Origin: Annona cherimola
Taxonomy: Eukaryota > Streptophyta > Magnoliopsida > Magnoliales > Annonaceae
Assembly: GCA_030490835.1 (NCBI GenBank)
Contig: CM059971.1
Location: 25,289,817-25,353,816 of the forward strand
Reading direction: 5' to 3'
DNA length: 64,000 nt
Part shown: positions 1 to 12,540 of the stretch, piece after piece
Numbering within the stretch: the first letter of the stretch is position 1
Layout of the letters: the number at the start of each line of letters is the position of its first letter
Notes under the pieces: generated by a model
Databases searched by the model: none
Told to the model about the DNA's origin: nothing
Seen by the model: only the letters and a program-made list of their open reading frames with translations
Position numbers and translations under genes: made by a program

Positions 1-604
1 CATAACTTGAGAATAACGTCGAAGGTAGATGGTTGAGTAGGACAGTGGGCAAAATGATTTATAGCTCTAGATCCTTTAGGAGAGCAGGAGACATGCAAAA
101 TAGGAGATGCAGGGGCTCTCGGAGTAATAGGTGGCGATTGTTGAGGATCATGACAAGATTGATCCTCATCCTCAAGTGGGCCAGCCTCTTCTTGAGGTTC
201 CTGCCTGTCTTGAGCCGCTTGAGGATCTCCTCCCATCTGAGCCTGTAACTGATTGGCTATAAACCCCTCAAGATCAATTTTCATTTGGGTCAAAAGTGCT
301 TAGTTGATAGCATTTGTGGGCTTCGAGACCTCATATGGTTTTCCATCTAGATCAACATGAAAATGGTCAAGAATTTTCGTAATCCAGGTGCCATATGGCA
401 ACACTCCTTGAGAATTATCTTTCTTTAGTTCCAATGCTTCCAAAAATAGTTTGGGCAGGCTAACTTTGACCTTGTCGGCCACTTTCCATGCCACTTTCCA
501 TAAAATCTCTATCTCTTGGGGATTGATCTGATTTCTTCCTCCACCTTTGGGATAAATGCAATGAGCTATAAGTAATCTCAACACTCTCAATTCTGAGAGT
601 AGAA
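1..604 (-). pseudogene. Putative plant transposon protein gene, downstream part, broken
   Basis: The minus strand from 604 down to 303 encodes a run including GVLPYGTWITKILDHF and IAHCIYPKGGG. This resembles the putative plant transposon protein domain found next to many plant Ty3/gypsy-type elements. An in-frame TAA at 300-302 ends the run, but the same frame stays open to position 1 and encodes a Gln/Glu/Pro-rich tail, so the TAA looks like a nonsense mutation. At its upstream side the frame is cut at 604 by the solo LTR inserted at 605. The apparent GTG start at 627-629 lies inside the LTR and is an artefact. Its upstream half resumes at 4605. Family assignment is from recognised motifs only; the biochemical role of the domain is not known. 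Confidence 0.6.
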
Positions 605-3600
605 TGTGGCACCCCAAACCGAACGTCACATCCTAACCCTTACCTCAAGATCGGATTGATTGGTAAACGTGATCAGGATTGTTTCCCTGTCACACGACGG
701 GATTTATCGGATGTTTATCCCGTTAATCGTGGTCATATAGAGTTCATAAAACACTTCATATTCTCATAAATTCATTTTCATACATTTTTAAGTCATTTTG
801 AATCATTCATTTCATACAAACACGTTGTTCAGTGACATTTCATCTTTTGCCTAAATCAGATGTCACTGCATGTATAAATCATAGTCATCCATACAAAACA
901 TTTGAATAGTTTACATCTATTCAACATAAAACACTGCATATAAATTTACAATCATTTCACATAATTGCATAACATGAATTTCTCCATGGATTCCTTATGC
1001 CGATGCAAGCTCCTTTACCATATCCTGTCCATCACCTGTCTTTAGGTTTGGAAAATAAAATCGTGAGTCGAAACTCAATAAGCAAGCTATTTGCATTTTT
1101 CAGGCAAATCATTTCAAGCAACATTTTTCATTTAAAATCAACTTGGAAAGCATCTTATACCTTATTCAAAGGTATATCTTGAAAATATGAAATCCTGTAC
1201 CCATCACGGGTCTCATATGCATAATGTCATATGAAAAATATGAACATGAACATCATATCTCCCTTAGGATGGAAGCTAGTCAGGCGACCATCCGTCACGT
1301 TAACTCCCATTTCATAGAGGGCGCCGCCGGCCATCGGCCTATTACAAGCGACTTGGTCACACCAAGGGGGGACAACCGGTCCGCTTATACCCTTCAAGTG
1401 GACCTCGTATCCTGTGCACATGAACTTTTCATAAATCCATCTTTGACATGCTAGCATGATTTTTCAACCATAAACATCAATCCACATCATTTTCCATAGC
1501 ATTTATAAAAGAAACATTTCATAATCATTGCTTTCGAAATAAAACATCATTTCAACATTATTTTGCTAAGGGATGGCCATCCTTAAACCCATTAGAAATA
1601 ATTTCCATAGTTTCATCAAACGAGTTAGAATAAAAATTGAATTTATGGAAACAATTTAGAAAAGCAAAAATCCTTTAGAAAATTTGCTTGCTTACCTGAA
1701 TTCCTTAGCTTTCCGTCACCACCTTTTCTTTGCCTTTGCCTACATAAAAATAGTATGACTTTTCATACATTTTCTTTTTCTCATATTTCATTTAGTTTTC
1801 CAACCCATTCCATATACATACATCATTGATTTGACTTCATAAGTCATTATACACATATATGGCTTATTTTGCACCCATTATCATAACTTACACACATTCG
1901 GCTATTATACAATATAGCATATACATATAACCCTAAAATTAGGGTATTCATTTCAATATCATAAAATTCATTCCATACACATCATTCATAGCTTCATTAA
2001 GCCTGCTTGCCATTTTTCCTATTTTTTTTCCCAAAACACACATATGGGTGTTTCTTCTACGTACATAGCATTGCCTTAGCTTCATAAATCAAGTCCAAAA
2101 TTTTGGATTAAATACTATACAATCTCAAACGGATCCATAGACATGGGATTCATCTCATTTTCATGCATTTTTGCATAAAATCATTTTTCATAACTCAATC
2201 ATCACCTGTTTACCGTTATCCCTTCACATAAGCTCATTTAGCACTTAAACACAATGCATTTCATAAAATTTCCTAAATCAGAAATTTAATCCATTTTTCA
2301 GCGGGTTAATTACCCTTAATTAACACTGCATTTAAGGTATTTTTACGGGATTTAGATCCATTCACCCATAGGTTTCCAAAATAGCAAGTTTAGAACCCGT
2401 TTTTCACCCGTTTTACGTGTCTTTTGACACATAACCCTATGCAGCAATATAATTCCGAAATTCCAGCAATAAAATCCTTTTTTCCTCATTTATATTTATG
2501 AATTTAACACATAATTAACATCCATGCATTATCATTTCTCAAAACAGCAAGTTACCCTTACGTTTTGAGACCCGTTTCGCGTCGGTTCGACGTTCTTTCA
2601 TAAAAATCATAAAAATTAGATTTAGGGTTTATTTCTCCCAAATATTTTGGAAATCCATAATACCTTAAATATAGGGTATTTTACCCTACATAACATGCTT
2701 AAAACATGCAAGTCCATTTCCATAACATTTTTAGCATATGAACATAGGAATTAGGTCAAAATCGACACTTGACATTCCATAACTTCAAAAATTCATCACT
2801 TAAACATAAACCCTTATATATTTGGCATAATTACATGATTCATAGCTTAATCAAGACATCAAACCAAAACAGCAACTTGTCTTGGAGATTTAGAGTTTAA
2901 CAATTTGGATTTTCCACTTAATACACATGCTTAACTTCCTTTTCATCAATCTTAACTTAAAAATTCATACTTAAAAATTAATACCCAATCCATATTCATG
3001 CAAAGGCATGTTGAAACATCATTTTACAGATTATTTAAGCATGATTTTCATTTACAAGTTTTGAGTTCAAGAATTCAAGTTAAACAACTTAAAATCATCA
3101 CATACTTACTTGATTTTGAGCCAACTCAAACTCTAATCTTTTGAGATGATTTATTCTTCAAATTCTCCTTCTTTTTCCCTTGGTTTCTTCCTCTTTTTGC
3201 TGGAATTTTTGGACGTGAGCTGCAGGTTCCCATTGGTCATTTTCAGCACTTAGAGTTTTTCCCCAAAATTCTTCTCATGTCAACGTGCAAAAGGGATATA
3301 CATGTTGCTGGAATTTTTTCCAGCAGTGGGGCCCACTTTTTGCTGCAATTACATACCCCTTAAATGCACCCTTATCTACCATATGAGGTGGGTAATTCTC
3401 AGCCAAGTAAAATTGCTTTTTACCATTTTCAAAAATCACAAAATCTGCATCATCTTTGACCATCCAATGCATCTCCATTTCACGTCCAATCTGTCCAGAT
3501 TTTTATTCATTTTATTCATTTTTATTTTATGCAAAAACATGGGTAATTTATGCCTCTAATTACCCTTTAATTCATGCATTAATTTTATGTAAATAAATTC

Positions 3601-4604
3601 AACAAATATTGCAGCAACTTAACACCAAAAATCACATTTTTCTCCACCATAAGCTGTCCACATTTTCAGCAGTATATACCTACCTTTTCCATTTTTTAAT
3701 TGCTGCAAATCTCCATTATTGTATGCACATATCATGCACTTGCATCCCTGCAACATATATGCATTTTTAAAAAATGCAAAAATCAAAAAGAAGCACCAAA
3801 ACAGCCTTGGCTACCCTCGTGTAGATTCATCATTTCATGCATTAAATGGATGGATAATTCCCATATTTATGCTTTTCAAATAATTACATAAAATATTCAA
3901 AGAATGGCCTGAAAATTTCCAACTCAAATTCCCTTTCCATCAAGCATTTATGTATGGTACTCTAGCATTAATGCCTTGGTACTTTTGTGGAGCATAAGTC
4001 AAACTTGTTCACCTTTTTCAATGCAGGAATTTTTTCAATATTTCATGCACAATCCAATCCATTCAAAATAAATATCTCACCATTTCATTTAACCATTTCA
4101 AATTTCAACTCAATCCGAGTTTTCTAGCTCCCGATATAGTCATTTAAAGTTAACGGTTGAAATTGATATATGATTAAAAATTCATAATTCTCATTTCATC
4201 AAGAATTTTTATAATCCATTTATTCCATAATACTAAGCCTAACATTAATGATTTTCATTTCAAATTTTACTTGAATCCGCCTTACAGGCGTTAAGTTATG
4301 AATTTTTCAATATTTTCCATCAAACTTGTCAATTTTCATATTAATTTCCATAATTCATTTTAAATAATGGAAAATAATTTTTCATGACATATTTGCACAT
4401 TTAAATCACAAATAATTCATTCTAAACCCATTGTTTCATTTAGGCTGAAAATCATTGATCACATCATTAATGCTAACCCATAACCCTAATTGCCATAATT
4501 AACAAAAAATCATAAAATGCCTTCATAATTCCATAATTCACAAATAATCATCATATACATGTTCAATACATACATATGGGTCCTAGGTGGGTTAGGGTTT
4601 CACA
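605..4604. mobile_element. 4.0-kb solo LTR (probably Ty3/gypsy) with 5-bp TSD
   Basis: The segment begins TGTGGCACCCC and ends GGGTTTCACA, so it has TG...CA ends inside an imperfect terminal inverted repeat. It is flanked by TAGAA at 600-604 and again at 4605-4609, the 5-bp target-site duplication expected of an LTR element. It is exactly 4000 bp, AT-rich, without a long reading frame, and no second LTR or primer-binding site was seen inside, so it reads as a solo LTR left by LTR-LTR recombination. The TGTGGCACCCC start resembles the TGTCACGCCCC-type starts of plant Ty3/gypsy LTRs with long LTRs. A complementary pair of short ORFs at 1224-1457 lies in its most GC-rich part and is not a gene. 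It splits a minus-strand transposon gene. Confidence 0.85.
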
Positions 4605-5400
4605 TAGAACTTAATGCTTAAATGATATTTATTGCTCAAAGTTAACTAGTTGTACATCTAAGTGAGTGTGAACCCCATTAGAAGTGGATTTCTGAACATA
4701 GGAACTCTTAGAATATGACCTACCTTATACAAGCATTGAACTTACTAATGTCTCATACATCTCCTAAACTTATTTCTACTCCCTCGACATATGTGTTGAA
4801 ATTTTACTAATCCCATAAATAATAGAAAAGTCTTGTGAGATCTAGGTAAATCTTTCCATCATCCTTTAATAAGGTGGTCTTGCTCAATGCCAAATTCATA
4901 TTCATGTAGGAAGCAAAAATCGATAATTTTCAGTAGGAAAGTCTTCCTTTCATAAAAGTATTTGTAAAAATGGTTATGTTGCCACTCAGTTCAAAAATAT
5001 TCTATTGGCATCTTGAGAACTTGACCCCTTGGAACTAGGGTTTATTTTCTTTTCCCCGCAATTTTCATACAGGGTTTATTTTCTTTTCCCCGCAATTTTC
5101 ATACTCTTATTAAATTCCAAGTTTGCCTCATCTCTAAGTATGGAAGTGGAAGGATTACCTGTTTGGAATCGAATCCAACGACCCGTAGATGTCGTGGCTT
5201 CATCCCTAGCATATTTAGACGATGTCTGTTGCCATCTAGGCACATCCTCCCTTATGTTGGATTTGGAGGGTCTTGAGATGAAAAGTTCACTTGGTTTTGA
5301 AACCGCTTTGGATGCTATTGATGTCGAGGAGATGAAAACTTGGAAGTTTGGTGAACAACTGATGAGATTAAGAGATTTAGTAATTTAGAGCTTGAAAGAA
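4605..5400 (-). pseudogene. Putative plant transposon protein gene, upstream part, broken
   Basis: This is the upstream half of the minus-strand gene split by the solo LTR. Read on the minus strand, about 5340-5050 gives a Ser/Thr-rich stretch with a run such as EDVPRWQQTSSKYARDEA. About 4985-4780 gives a stretch containing WQHNHFYKYFYERKTFLL and WWKDLPRSHKTFLLF, similar in style to the N-terminal half of plant transposon-protein domains. Stops and frameshifts interrupt it, and a perfect 34-bp tandem duplication (5037-5104) disturbs the frame. It is not expected to be expressed as protein. The plus-strand frame at 5029-5388 is the shadow of this and is not called. Confidence 0.45.
5037..5104. 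repeat. Perfect 34-bp tandem duplication
   Basis: Two identical 34-bp units (5037-5070 and 5071-5104, each starting AGGGTTTATTTTC and ending TTTTCATAC) lie head to tail. Perfect identity in otherwise decayed DNA points to a recent slippage or repair duplication. Confidence 0.95.
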
Positions 5401-5666
5401 GAGGAAATGGAGCCAGATTTGGGAATAGGAAGAGAAAAACTAAGGGGAGATGATCATTTGTGCCTATAAAAGGCCAGCCAAAACGACTCTCGTAGAGTCG
5501 GATTCGAAGTCGACTTCGGTCATCCAAAGTCGACTTGGCTTCACTTACCTAAGTATAAAAGCACTCTATTTTCTACCCATTCAACTTATTCATACAAGCA
5601 AATAAATTTAATCATAGTAGTCATATCAATCATTTTTAACAGTAATTTTGTAATTTTACATCAATT
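5401..5666. other. Spacer with AAGTCGACTT motifs
   Basis: No gene is seen. The stretch holds GAAGTCGACTTC and AAGTCGACTT palindromes at about 5495-5540, the same motif that fills the two copia LTRs at 7283-8918 and 14167-15482. It may be what remains of the 3' LTR of the minus-strand copia fragment to its right, although LTR ends could not be identified. Confidence 0.4.
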
Positions 5667-7282
5667 TCATGTGTCAATATCAATGATACCCATTTCATTT
5701 TTAATTTTATAAAATGATTCATTTCCTAGCGGTTTAGTAAAAATATCAGTAATTTTATCTTCTGTTTTAACATATTCCAAATAAATATCATGATTTTCAA
5801 CATGTTCTCTAATAAAATGATGTCTTACATCTATCTATTTGGTTCGAGAATACAATATGAAATTCTTAGTTAGATAAATTGCACTCGTATTTCCACATCT
5901 AATAGGTATACCTTCGTAATCTATCCCATAATTTCTAAGTTTTTATCCCATCCAGAGCAATTAGGCACAATAGCTTCTAGCGGCAATATATTTGGCTTCC
6001 GCAGTAAGTAGAGCAATACTGGTTTATTTTCTTGAAAACTATGAAAGTATCATGTTTTTAAGAAATTTGCATGTCATACTAGTGCTTTTTCTATCTACCT
6101 TGTAACCGACAAAATCCATATCCAAGTAGCTGATTAAATAAAAGGTTGAACCTTTAGGATACCATAGCCCTAGATTGATTGTGTCAAACAAATATCTAAA
6201 AATTCTTTTCGCAATTGCTAATTGTGATTCTTTGGAAAATGACTGAAATCTAGAATACATGCAAACACTATACTATATATTCTTTTCACAGCTGCTAAAT
6301 CTTATACATTTTTTGTTCAACTTGTTTACCTCTTTTATCTTTGTCGATTTGATGCTTGAGCTCATGGAAGTATTTGCTCCTTTTCTGTTATGCATTTCAA
6401 ATTTCTTAAGCATTTCTTTGATATACATAGACTAATTTATAAAAATTTATTATGCTCGCACATCATACTCATTTCAAATTCATTATGCATAAGCTTGAAA
6501 CAATCTTAGCATAGAAATTCATTAGTAGTGTCAAATACAATATCATCAGCATAAATTTGAACAATTAATATATCTTTTCCTTTATACTTAATGAAAAGAG
6601 CAGTATCAACTTTTTCTCTTTGAAATTTATGATTAATCAAAAATTTACTTAGTCACTCATACCAAGCTCTTGGATCCTATTTTAGTCTTTACAAAGCTTT
6701 GGTCAACTTATACACAAATTTAGATTTATCTTTTTCTTCAAGACAAGGAGGTTGTTCAACATATACTTCTTTATTAAGGTATTCATTCAAAATGTGTTTT
6801 TACATCCATTTGAAATAGTTTAAAATGCGTATAAGATGCAAATGTTAATAGGATACGTATGACTTCTTATTTAGCCCCTGGAGCATATGATTCTTTAAAG
6901 TTAATTCCTTCCTCTTATGAATACCCCTTGGCTACAAGTATAACTTAGTTTCTTATTATAAATCCATTTTTATCTAATTTGTTTCTAAAGACCCATTTGG
7001 TACTAATAACTGTGCAATCTTTGAGTCTAAGAATTAGATATTATACTTGATTCCTTTGAAATTGATTTAGCTTTTCTTGCATGATTATAATTCAGTTTTC
7101 ATTATTAAGAGCTTTATCAATAGGGTTTGGCTCTATCTTTGATACAAAGGCAAAATGTTCACATATATTGTGCTTAGAGTCCCTTGTTTTTACACCTTTA
7201 TATATGTTACTAATCGCTTACTCAATTGGATGATCACTTTTGAATTTTAGATCTTTTGGAGATTTGTAGTGAACATTACCTT
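5667..7282 (-). pseudogene. Ty1-copia pol fragment (RT and RNase H), decayed
   Basis: Minus-strand translation gives, from right to left, the linker before RT, the start of RT (KDCTVISTKWVFRNKLD, about 7000-6960), the RT active site as YADD (codons at 6542-6553), and an RNase H region (LAIAKRIFRYLFDTINLGLW, 6039-6260). The protein end includes DVRHHFIREHVENHDIYLEY and DKITDIFTKPL, with the stop at 5667-5669. Many stops and frameshifts break it. The motif set is that of large plant copia elements of the SIRE/Maximus type. Upstream pol and gag are missing because the fragment ends abruptly at 7282 where a plus-strand LTR starts, which suggests that the plus-strand element inserted here. Confidence 0.85.
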
Positions 7283-8918
7283 TGTTGGAAACATGTGTTG
7301 AAATCAATGGCAAAATAAGTCCAGTCTATATTTTGATGATTAACAAATCAATTTGAGTAAGTTTTGATTACTAACATATTTGTAAGATAATTAAAGGATA
7401 TAAGAATGAAGAAAATAAAGCATGACAGGTCAAGTCGATCCCCAGGTCGACTCCAGCATCGACTTCAAACACGTTTTTATGTCCAGCGTTGAAATTTGGA
7501 GCAAGAGCTACTGAAGTCGCACACGAAGTCGACTTCGCATGCGACTTGGGCGAAGTCGCAGACCAAGTCGACTCCAGCATCGACTTCAAACGTCGTTTTC
7601 TATCTAGCGTTGAAATTGGGGACGAGAGCTGCTGAAGTCGCAGACCAAGTCGACTCCACATGTGACTTGGGTGAAGTCGACTCCAGCATCGACTTCAACT
7701 GATCAGCACACGTTTTGAATAGCTAAGTCGCAGACCACGTCGATTCAATGTTCGACTTGAGTAAAATTGAAGACCAAGTAGACCCAATCATTCGACTTAG
7801 GCCAAATGAAGATCAAATCAAGTCCAAAGCAAGCAAAGTTGCATGTATTCATCATAGAGAATCAAGATCACACATTTGGACTTATTTCGTGTACTCCAAG
7901 ATTCAAGAATTCAAGTTTGCAAGTCACGGAGCTAAAGGACATCAATCTAGGATGAATATACTGAGTTTCAAATGATATAAATCAAGGGAAGTACATTAAT
8001 TTGAAGAAATTTAAGTGACCAAAGTCATTCCAAAGAATTTCAACTTCAACAAGCAAGCAGAGAAAGTGAAGTCGCACCCGAAGTCAACTTCACCTGCGAC
8101 TTGGGTCAAGTTCAGGACCAAGTCGACCAAAAATTGAACTTGAAGTATTAGCGGAAAGCCGAAGTCGCACCCGAAGTCGACTCCACCTGCAACTTGGGTC
8201 GTAACGGTCGAAATTTTTTCGAATATTGGCGTATTAAATGCGCGCTACCTACTTCCAAACGTTCAAATTTTCTCGCCATTTAATAAGACATTCAAGATGA
8301 ACGTGGAGGGTAGCTAAAACTTCATTAATTGAGCATAACTCCCATTCCTAAGAGCATTAAGTGATCAAGCCAACATCTAGAAGAAGAACTGTACATTCAA
8401 ACTGTCAAGAGCTTCTCGTTGAATCTTTCGGACTGCTTTACAAGTTCTTCTTTGCGCCAAATCTGCCTCTACACACCAGTAACGTGTAGAAACTTTTTTT
8501 TATTTTTTCTTGTTGTATTGAACTTGATTTAGTTTGAGTAACTAAGATCAAGCGTAAGCAAAGTAGTGTGACTGGAGTGAAACTCATTACCTACTTGTGC
8601 TGTGTATTGTTTATGCCCCCTAGAGTTAGAATCTAGAAGAAAGCAGAGGCTCTAGTTGTATTTGTAAAATACATAGTGAAACCCAAGTCACAAGAGGCGT
8701 GAGCTTGGAAGAGTGGAGTAGGGAGGGTTTCCAAAACTAGTATAAAACCTTGCTTGTTGATTTTTATTAATGCTCTCAGTATCATATTGCTTTCCATTTG
8801 TTTCTTTATAAAGGGGACTAAATTAATCCAAGGTAAAACTTCTATTTAAGTTGAAAATTTTTAAATACCCAATTCACTCCTCCCCTCTTAGGTAATTATC
8901 ATTAACTCGGGACCAACA
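7283..8918 (+). mobile_element. 5' LTR of plus-strand copia element
   Basis: It starts TGTTGGAAACATG and ends CTCGGGACCAACA, giving TGTTGG/CCAACA ends. A tRNA-Met-type primer-binding site follows two bases later, which fixes the right border. Its 1636 bp fits SIRE/Maximus-type copia LTRs. Inside are clustered GAAGTCGACTTC / AAGTCGAC palindromes (about 7430-7760 and 8065-8200). Its ends, the TTTTGATGATTAACAAAT block near the start and the GGAAGAGTGGAGTAGGGAGG block are shared with the solo LTR at 14167-15482. The left target site would be ACCTT, but the 3' end of the element is lost so no TSD can be checked. Confidence 0.88.
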
Positions 8919-8920
8919 AG

Positions 8921-8932
8921 TGGTATCAGAGC
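8921..8932 (+). other. Primer-binding site, initiator tRNA-Met
   Basis: TGGTATCAGAGC lies two bases after the 5' LTR. This is the standard tRNA-iMet primer site of plant LTR retrotransposons and sets the boundary between LTR and internal region. Confidence 0.93.
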
Positions 8933-8966
8933 AGGTCATTGAGTTTTACCAAAGAGATCATTTGAT

Positions 8967-10531
8967 ATGACATCCCAATCTACTTCTGTTCCCGCATTTG
9001 CTGAAGGCCAATCTTTTACTAGGTCATCTCTGTTTGATGAGAACAATTTTGGCTATTAGAAACTACATATGAAACAACTCATCATGGCTACAGATATGGA
9101 CTCTTGGATTGCGATCCAAGACGGTGTAACTTTACCAATTGATGAAAGAGCTTCTAAATGGACCGATGAGGAAGTGAAAAGTGTTAAGAGCAACGCTAAG
9201 GCTATGAATTCATTATTTTGTGCTCTTACTGCTTCTAAATATGATAGAGTATCTTTTTGTTTGACCGCCAAAGAGATACGAGATACACTAACATCTATCT
9301 ATAAAGGAATTTCTCAAGTCCAAGGGACAAGGAGAAATATATTAACTAGAGAATTAAAAAGTTCTAAAATGTTAAAGATAGAAAATATATCTGAAATGTT
9401 TGCTAGATTCTCTAAGATTACTAACGCCTTAAAAGGTCTAGGAAAAGCAATTTCTGAATCTGAGCAGGTCATGAAGATTCTAAGAGCTCTACTGGAATCT
9501 TGGACTCCGAAGATTACTGCAATAGAAAAAGCTAAGGATCTGAATATGTTTAAGCTAGAAGACCTCACTAGCTCATTAATGTCACATGAGCTAATCAAGA
9601 AAAGAAATGAAGATCATCACAAAGAAAAGAGGGCAATTGCACTAAAGGTCACTCATAACTCGGAGGAGTCCACCTCCTCATCTCACAATGATGATGAAGA
9701 CATTGCTCCACTAACTCACAGATTTCGAAAGTTTGTAAGGAAAGAAAAGAATTTCAAAGATTTCAAAGACAGACCTCGAAAAGAGAAAAAGAAGGAGGTT
9801 ACAAAATGTTACAGATGCAGCGGTATGGGACATATGCAAGCTCAATGTCCTACACCGGAAGAAAGATCAAAGAATCATCAAGAAAAGAAGGAAAAATATG
9901 AAAGCCGAAGATTCCAAAAGCCTAAGGAAAGAGGAATGTACGTGAATGAGGAAACTTCTTCAACAAGTAGCTCCTCAACTGATGATCTTGAAGCTGCAAA
10001 TTGCGCAAGAATATGCTGTACGGCGCAGATTGAGCAAGAAAAAACTTTGTTGTATTTAAACACAACAGAAGTTTTGGAAGAACAAACCACCTCAACAATA
10101 TGTACAAATAATGAAAAGATAACTTCCAAACTTCGTCATTCTCAATCTACTCACTCTTCTATTCAAGAATATCTCAAATGTGCTGAATTAAAGGAAATAC
10201 AATATGCATATAATTCATTATATGAGGAAATCAAAAAACTAGAAAATGAATTATCATTAAAGAGACAACAATGTAATTTCATTATTATTGTAAATGGAAA
10301 ACTAGCAGAAAGAACAACAAAATTGAAAGAAAAAATGAACTGCTATTGAAAGAAGTGCAGAAATTGAAAAAGGAGAATGAATCCTTAAATGAATCATTAA
10401 CTAAGTTCTCTAATTCAAGAGAAAGTGTGAAAATGTTTCTGAACATGACCTCTCAAAATAATAGAAGAGGTTTTGGATACTCCACATTTGAGGAAGGAGA
10501 AAGTAACAAATCAAATGTGCCAAAACTTTAG
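8967..10531 (+). pseudogene. Ty1-copia gag, broken by nonsense and frameshift
   Basis: The natural start is the ATG at 8967, 35 bases after the PBS. The frame runs MTSQSTSVPAF to a TAG at 9057-9059 that sits where the family has the conserved Trp of a YWK-type motif. It then stays open to 10349. A CCHC zinc knuckle (CYRCSGMGHMQAQC) lies at about 9806-9847, preceded by a Lys/Arg-rich region and followed by acidic and coiled-coil-like sequence. A single-base slip near 10335 moves the frame, which continues from 10346 to a TAG at 10529-10531. Gag forms the nucleocapsid that packages element RNA. This copy cannot make full-length Gag. Confidence 0.88.
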
Positions 10532-12540
10532 AAAAATCAAGCTAAAGTTGCACCTATTTACAATCTCAAAGGGAAACAAGTTGTTTGGACTAGAATGCCA
10601 ACTTTTGAACCACAACATATTTGGAGGTCTACTCTTAAATTACCAATGACATGCAACTTTTACAATAAGATGGGTCACAAAATCTATATATGCAACTTTA
10701 AGAAACTGTATGACCATGCAAAATTAGTTTGGATTCCAAGAAACACAAGATTTGGGCTTTCAAGAATAGAACAACAGAGATTAAACCAGTTTACTGATAA
10801 GCTTTATTTGCTCATTTTTCAGGTATGCTTCAAGGCAAAGGTAACCAACGTGTGGTTCATGGATAGTGGTTGCTTAAGACATATAACTGGAGAAAGAAGT
10901 TTGTTTTATAAACTCAACCCTTGCAGCGATGGAACTGTTGCCTTTGGAAACAATGAGAAAGGCAAAATCAAAGGTAAAGAAAACGTTTACAGTATTTCAA
11001 ATGCATGTACGGAAGATGTATTATTTGTTGAAGGACTCAAGCACAATTTAATGAGTATTAGCCAGTTATGTGACAAAGGGTACAAGGTTGTGTTTGAATC
11101 ATCTATGTGCGATGTATTTGATGGAGAACATATCATGTTTAGTGGAAAAAGACATGAAAATATATATTCGGTTTCACTTGACGAACTAGATGGTCAATGT
11201 CTAATGGCCATTGACAATAATCCATGAGTTTGACACAAGAGACTTGGGCATATAAACATGTCAAACATTAAGACCCTATGAAAAAAGAATTCGGTAGATG
11301 GATTGCCAAAATTGAAATATGACAAAGATAAAATTTGTAAAGCATGTCAACTATCAAAACAATCTAAAATGCCTTTCTCTACTAAAAAGGAGATTTTCAC
11401 TATTAGACCACTTGAATTGCTACACATAGATCTATATGGGTCATCCGATATCTTAACCATTGGTGAAAAGAAATATGTATTTGTAATAGTTGATGATTTT
11501 TCAAAATTCACATGGGTAATTCTCTTAGCTAGCAAAGATGAAGTTTTCTCTATGTTTGCAACTTTTGTAAACTTGATGTAAAATGAAAAATAAAGTACTA
11601 TTATGATCATTAGAAGTGATCATAGTTGTGAGTTTGAAAATAAACGATTCATAAAATTATGCAAAGAAAAAGGAATTTACCACATATTTTCTGCACCAAG
11701 AACTCCACAACAAAATGAAGTAGTTGAAAGGAAGAATAGAACCATATAAGAGATGACTAGAACTATGTTAAATGAGAGTAAATTATCCAAGAAATTTTTG
11801 GGTGAAGCTGTAAATACGGCTTGTCATATGTTAAATCGAGTTACCGTTAGAGCAATCTTAAAAAGACCCTATATGAGCTATTGAAAGGTAGAAAACCAAA
11901 TATTTCTTATTTTCATGCTTTTGGTTGCACATGTTATGTTTTGAACAATGAAAAAATCAACTTGGAAAAATTAAATGCCAAGAGTGATGAGGCAATATTC
12001 CTTAGTCACTCGTCAAATAGCAAAGCATATAGTCTTCAATAAAGGCAACCAAGTTCTAGAAGAGTCAATACATGTTGTTTTTGATGAATTTAACCGAACT
12101 CCGAGAAAGGAGGATGAATTAAGTGATGCAAATAATACATTGAAGAATTCAAAAGCAAAACAACAAGAGCAACAAGGAGAAACTGAACCAAGCCAGAAAA
12201 TTCCACGGAGGAAAGGGTAAGTGAAGGTAATAATTCCTATAAACCTCCAACTGATTTAAAGTTCAAAAATATCCATTCAATTGAGCAAGTTAGAGGCAAT
12301 ATTTATGAGGTGTTAAAACTATAATGTCAAAATAAAATATTTATGGACAATATTTTTTGTATCAAAAATTGAACCAACAACCATTGATCAAGCTCTTGGT
12401 GATGAAAACTGGATCATAGCAATGCAAGAGGAGCTAAATCAATTTGAAAAAAACCAAGTTTGGCACCTTGTTCCAAGACCAAAAGATTGTACTGTCATTG
12501 GCACAAAATGGGTCTTTATGAACAAATTAGATGAAGCAAT
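10532..12540 (+). pseudogene. Ty1-copia pol: protease, integrase and start of RT, truncated
   Basis: In the same frame as the end of gag come a degenerate second zinc knuckle (CNFYNKMGHKIYIC, about 10650), the protease active site as FMDSGCLRHITG (about 10857-10892), and a GAG-pre-integrase region (HKRLGHINMSN, CKACQLSKQSKM). The integrase core follows (HIDLYG, VIVDDFSKFTWV, then RSDHSCEFEN and APRTPQQNEVVERKNRT at about 11612-11740). The RT start (MQEELNQFEKNQVWHLVPRP, about 12423-12482) ends near 12540, so the polymerase palm, RNase H, PPT and 3' LTR are all missing. Stops include TGA at 11225 and 11231, both where Trp is expected, plus several others and frameshifts. The element is dead. 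Confidence 0.88.

Noticed and set aside
1224..1457. Overlapping ORFs on both strands, 76 codons each
   Set aside because: They are complementary shadows of the most GC-rich part of the solo LTR and match no protein family I know.
5029..5388. Plus-strand 119-codon ORF
   Set aside because: It runs opposite to the transposon-type pseudogene, includes a 34-bp tandem duplication, and its hydrophobic start is a translation of T-rich sequence.
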